From: Betaproteobacteria bacterium
GTDB taxonomy: Bacteria; Pseudomonadota; Gammaproteobacteria; Burkholderiales; Rhodocyclaceae
DNA length: 36,374 bases
Direction: 5' to 3'
NCBI GenBank assembly: GCA_009780885.1
Contig: WQZF01000020.1
Location: 1-36,374 of the forward strand
Each line of letters begins with the position of its first letter. Position 1 is the stretch's first letter. The position numbers and the translations under genes were made by a program. The notes below the pieces were generated by a model. It made no database searches. It was not told the DNA's origin and saw only the letters and a list, made by a program, of their open reading frames with translations. Positions 34,996 through 36,374 of this stretch are shown one piece after another.

Positions 34996-35298
34996 TTACA
35001 AAAAATCAATTTGTTCCACATGCAAAACGAGCTGCTTGCTGTTACGGCTTTTGGCGGCAACGAAACCTGTACATCGGATTTGCATTCCGGGGGAAGCGCC
35101 CTGTAGCCATTTGGCCGCTTCTCCCATTCCGATCAACGGAATTTCGCATTCGACACGCCGTTTCTGTCCTGCCTCGTCTTGCTCCGATTCATGGCAAATG
35201 CGGCACTCCACTACTGCCACGCCAGCAGGCGTATAACGCAATGCCTGGCGCTCGATGACGGTGCCGCAGATGACAAACCGGTTCAGTGAATTTTCCAA
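34996..35298 (-). CDS. priB: Primosomal replication protein PriB
   Basis: A 100-residue single-strand-DNA-binding OB-fold protein of the restart primosome. It shows GTVIERQALRYTPAGVAVVE, RRVECEIPLIGMGEAA and KSRNSKQLVLHVEQIDFL. The best start is TTG 35298 (reads MENSLNRF…); no ATG is available in the 34-bp gap after rpsF and the ribosome site is weak. The position between rpsF and rpsR is the usual one in beta- and gammaproteobacteria. Confidence 0.93.
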   Translation of the reverse strand: MENSLNRFVICGTVIERQALRYTPAGVAVVECRICHESEQDEAGQKRRVECEIPLIGMGEAAKWLQGASPGMQIRCTGFVAAKSRNSKQLVLHVEQIDFL

Positions 35299-35332
35299 TC
35301 AATGGTCGAAGACACAAGCTTCCCTGCGCCGC

Positions 35333-35785
35333 TCAAGCTTCCAGCGCCGTTCCGGCAGAAGCTGCCTGGGCAGGAGCCGTTTCAGCGGCAGGATTCGCTT
35401 CGGAGACCGGCGGTTTTTCCGCGCTGCCTCTGGCATCGCCCTTGCCTTCCGCCTGGGGACGCGACTTCTCTTCGCGCATCATCGGCGACGGCGTCACGAC
35501 GGCATTCTTCATCTTGACGACGAGATGGCGCAAAACCGCATCATTGAATTTGAAAGCATGCTCGATTTCGGCAAGCGTGCTGCCCTCGCACTCGATATTC
35601 ATGAGCACATAATGGGCCTTGTGGATTTTCTGGATCGGATACGCAAGCTGGCGGCGGCCCCAGTCTTCGAGGCGATGCAAGGCGCCGCCCTGCGAGATGA
35701 CGAGCGACTTGTAACGCTCGATCATCGCCGGAACCTGTTCCGTCTGGTCCGGGTGAACGACAAAAACGATTTCGTAATGACGCAT
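35333..35785 (-). CDS. rpsF: 30S ribosomal protein bS6
   Basis: A 150-residue protein of the small subunit. The core (1-100) has [41 protein letters not shown] and the [12 protein letters not shown] end. The last 45 residues form an Ala/Glu/Pro-rich disordered tail, longer than in E. coli. ATG 35785 has GGAG 6 bp upstream; a GTG two codons earlier is less well placed. It is the first gene of the operon. Confidence 0.96.
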   Translation of the reverse strand: MRHYEIVFVVHPDQTEQVPAMIERYKSLVISQGGALHRLEDWGRRQLAYPIQKIHKAHYVLMNIECEGSTLAEIEHAFKFNDAVLRHLVVKMKNAVVTPSPMMREEKSRPQAEGKGDARGSAEKPPVSEANPAAETAPAQAASAGTALEA

Positions 35786-35851
35786 GAACACTCCTTTTGG
35801 AAAAAGCCCCCCGTCATGCGAGAACGGTGGAGCAAGGTTGAAGAACCGGGC

Positions 35852-35880
35852 ATTCTATCCGATTGTGAAAAATCCTGAAA
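35852..35880 (-). promoter_or_regulatory. Promoter candidate of rpsF-priB-rpsR-rplI
   Basis: On the minus strand TAGAAT (35857-35852) is a good -10, with TTTCAG 17 bp upstream as a weak -35. Transcription would start about 60 bp before the rpsF ATG. Confidence 0.5.
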
Positions 35881-35930
35881 GTAGACTTTGAAGAAAGTGA
35901 TCGGCCTTGCGGCGCAAGGCGCCGGAAATG

Positions 35931-36304
35931 ATTATTCACCCGGCACTCAAGGTTGAGGAAAATCGAATCATCCAAAGCTCGCGTAGGGGCCGCATTCTGC
36001 CGCCCGAAATCAGCCCTGGTTTTGCATAAGTCAGCAAGAAACGATAAGTCAAGCCCCAAACTGAGCAAGAAACGAGATGCTGTCCGTGCTCGCTTCCGTT
36101 AATCTCGCAGAAGTCAAAAAACACCCAAACCCAAGCGCTTCGGGTGCGATGCAGAAATTTCATGCGGAATGTCCGGCCAATGACAAATCCATGGCGCGAA
36201 GGCGCCCAATGTCCCCTTGCGAATAAGCTGTTAACCGGAGTTTTCGCTTCAGGGGAAAAACATTGTTATAGCATATTTGCCATCACAGCCCCCCCCCCCC
36301 CCCC
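35931..36304 (-). repeat. G-tract intergenic element, copy B
   Basis: On the minus strand it begins with 16 G bases (C run 36289-36304), then the same ordered blocks as copy A: TATAACAAT, GCGAAAA, CTCCGGT, TTATTCG, GGGCG…GCGCC…ATGG, two copies of TCGTTTCTTGCT (36076-36063 region and 36045-36033), GAATGCGGCC, TTTGGATGAT, CTCAACC and GCCGGGTGAATA. It points towards rpsF and ends about 50 bp before its promoter. No convincing gene lies in 35900-36374. Confidence 0.7.
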
Positions 36305-36374
36305 ACCACACTTTTATTTTTTACACATAATTTATCATTCCCCCCTTGTAAACAAGCCCAAAAAAAAATCTACC
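36305..36374. other. AT-rich window end without a gene
   Basis: Low-complexity A/T runs and short C runs. The only recognisable point is an ATGATAAATTA-like stretch (minus strand) before the G tract, resembling ATGATTATTTA at the same place in copy A, so the element may extend a little past its G tract. Confidence 0.4.

Noticed and set aside
36289-36304. C16 run as a sequencing or assembly artefact
   Set aside because: Length may be unreliable, but the G-tract copy at 17978-17988 sits at the same place in a homologous element, so the tract itself is likely real.

Overview
The window reads as part of the chromosome of a GC-rich betaproteobacterium, most likely near the Rhodocyclales; this is inferred from gene content and protein style, not from a search. 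The evidence is the gene order rpsF-priB-rpsR-rplI-dnaB, a betaproteobacterial-type OmpA, a bidirectional [NiFe] hydrogenase (hoxFUYH), a cytochrome c-dependent nitric oxide reductase (norCB, norEF) and a NapF ferredoxin. Together these suggest a facultative denitrifier able to use hydrogen. No rRNA, tRNA, CRISPR array or intact insertion sequence was seen.

Layout. 1-114 is the 3' end of a secreted-protein gene whose C-terminus matches a larger gene at 15.6-17.8 kb. Next come a nitronate monooxygenase, the norE/norF pair (minus) and pyruvate kinase. 4.4-9.2 kb is the tightly packed hoxFUYH operon (minus). 9.3-14.9 kb holds a TonB-like protein, an exported ankyrin protein and a large membrane protein fused to a spermidine-synthase-like domain. 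14.9-18.5 kb is the accessory part: a broken DUF488 gene, a four-repeat Cys-containing FN3-like exported protein with a terminator hairpin in its leader, and a long non-coding stretch. 18.5-24.6 kb has napF and a hemerythrin-like gene (minus), then dnaE followed 9 bp later by hypA and hypB. 24.8-32.4 kb has an MTA/SAH deaminase, ompA, a GT39-like glycosyltransferase, a DUF4870 protein, an orphan ParA and norCB. 32.6-35.8 kb is the dnaB/rplI/rpsR/priB/rpsF cluster (minus).

How the genes fit together. HypA and HypB deliver nickel to HoxH. HoxFU exchanges electrons with NAD and HoxYH with H2. NorCB reduces NO to N2O, and NorE/NorF are the usual accessory partners. An FNR/NNR-type palindrome lies upstream of norC (perfect TTGAT-N4-ATCAA) and a near-perfect one upstream of hoxF, so both modules are probably switched on under low oxygen or NO.

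Most unusual is the intergenic DNA. Six AT-rich dispersed repeats (five of exactly 76 bp, one of 77) share 11-bp terminal inverted repeats TTTTCTAAATT. Each lies 3' of a gene, in the same orientation relative to that gene. One copy carries a scrap of a second napF 3' end at almost the spacing seen at the intact napF. A second family is a 370-450 bp non-coding element beginning with a homopolymer G tract. It has two diverged copies (17978-18428 plus; 36304-35931 minus) and a short remnant at 4246-4278. The two families lie side by side twice.
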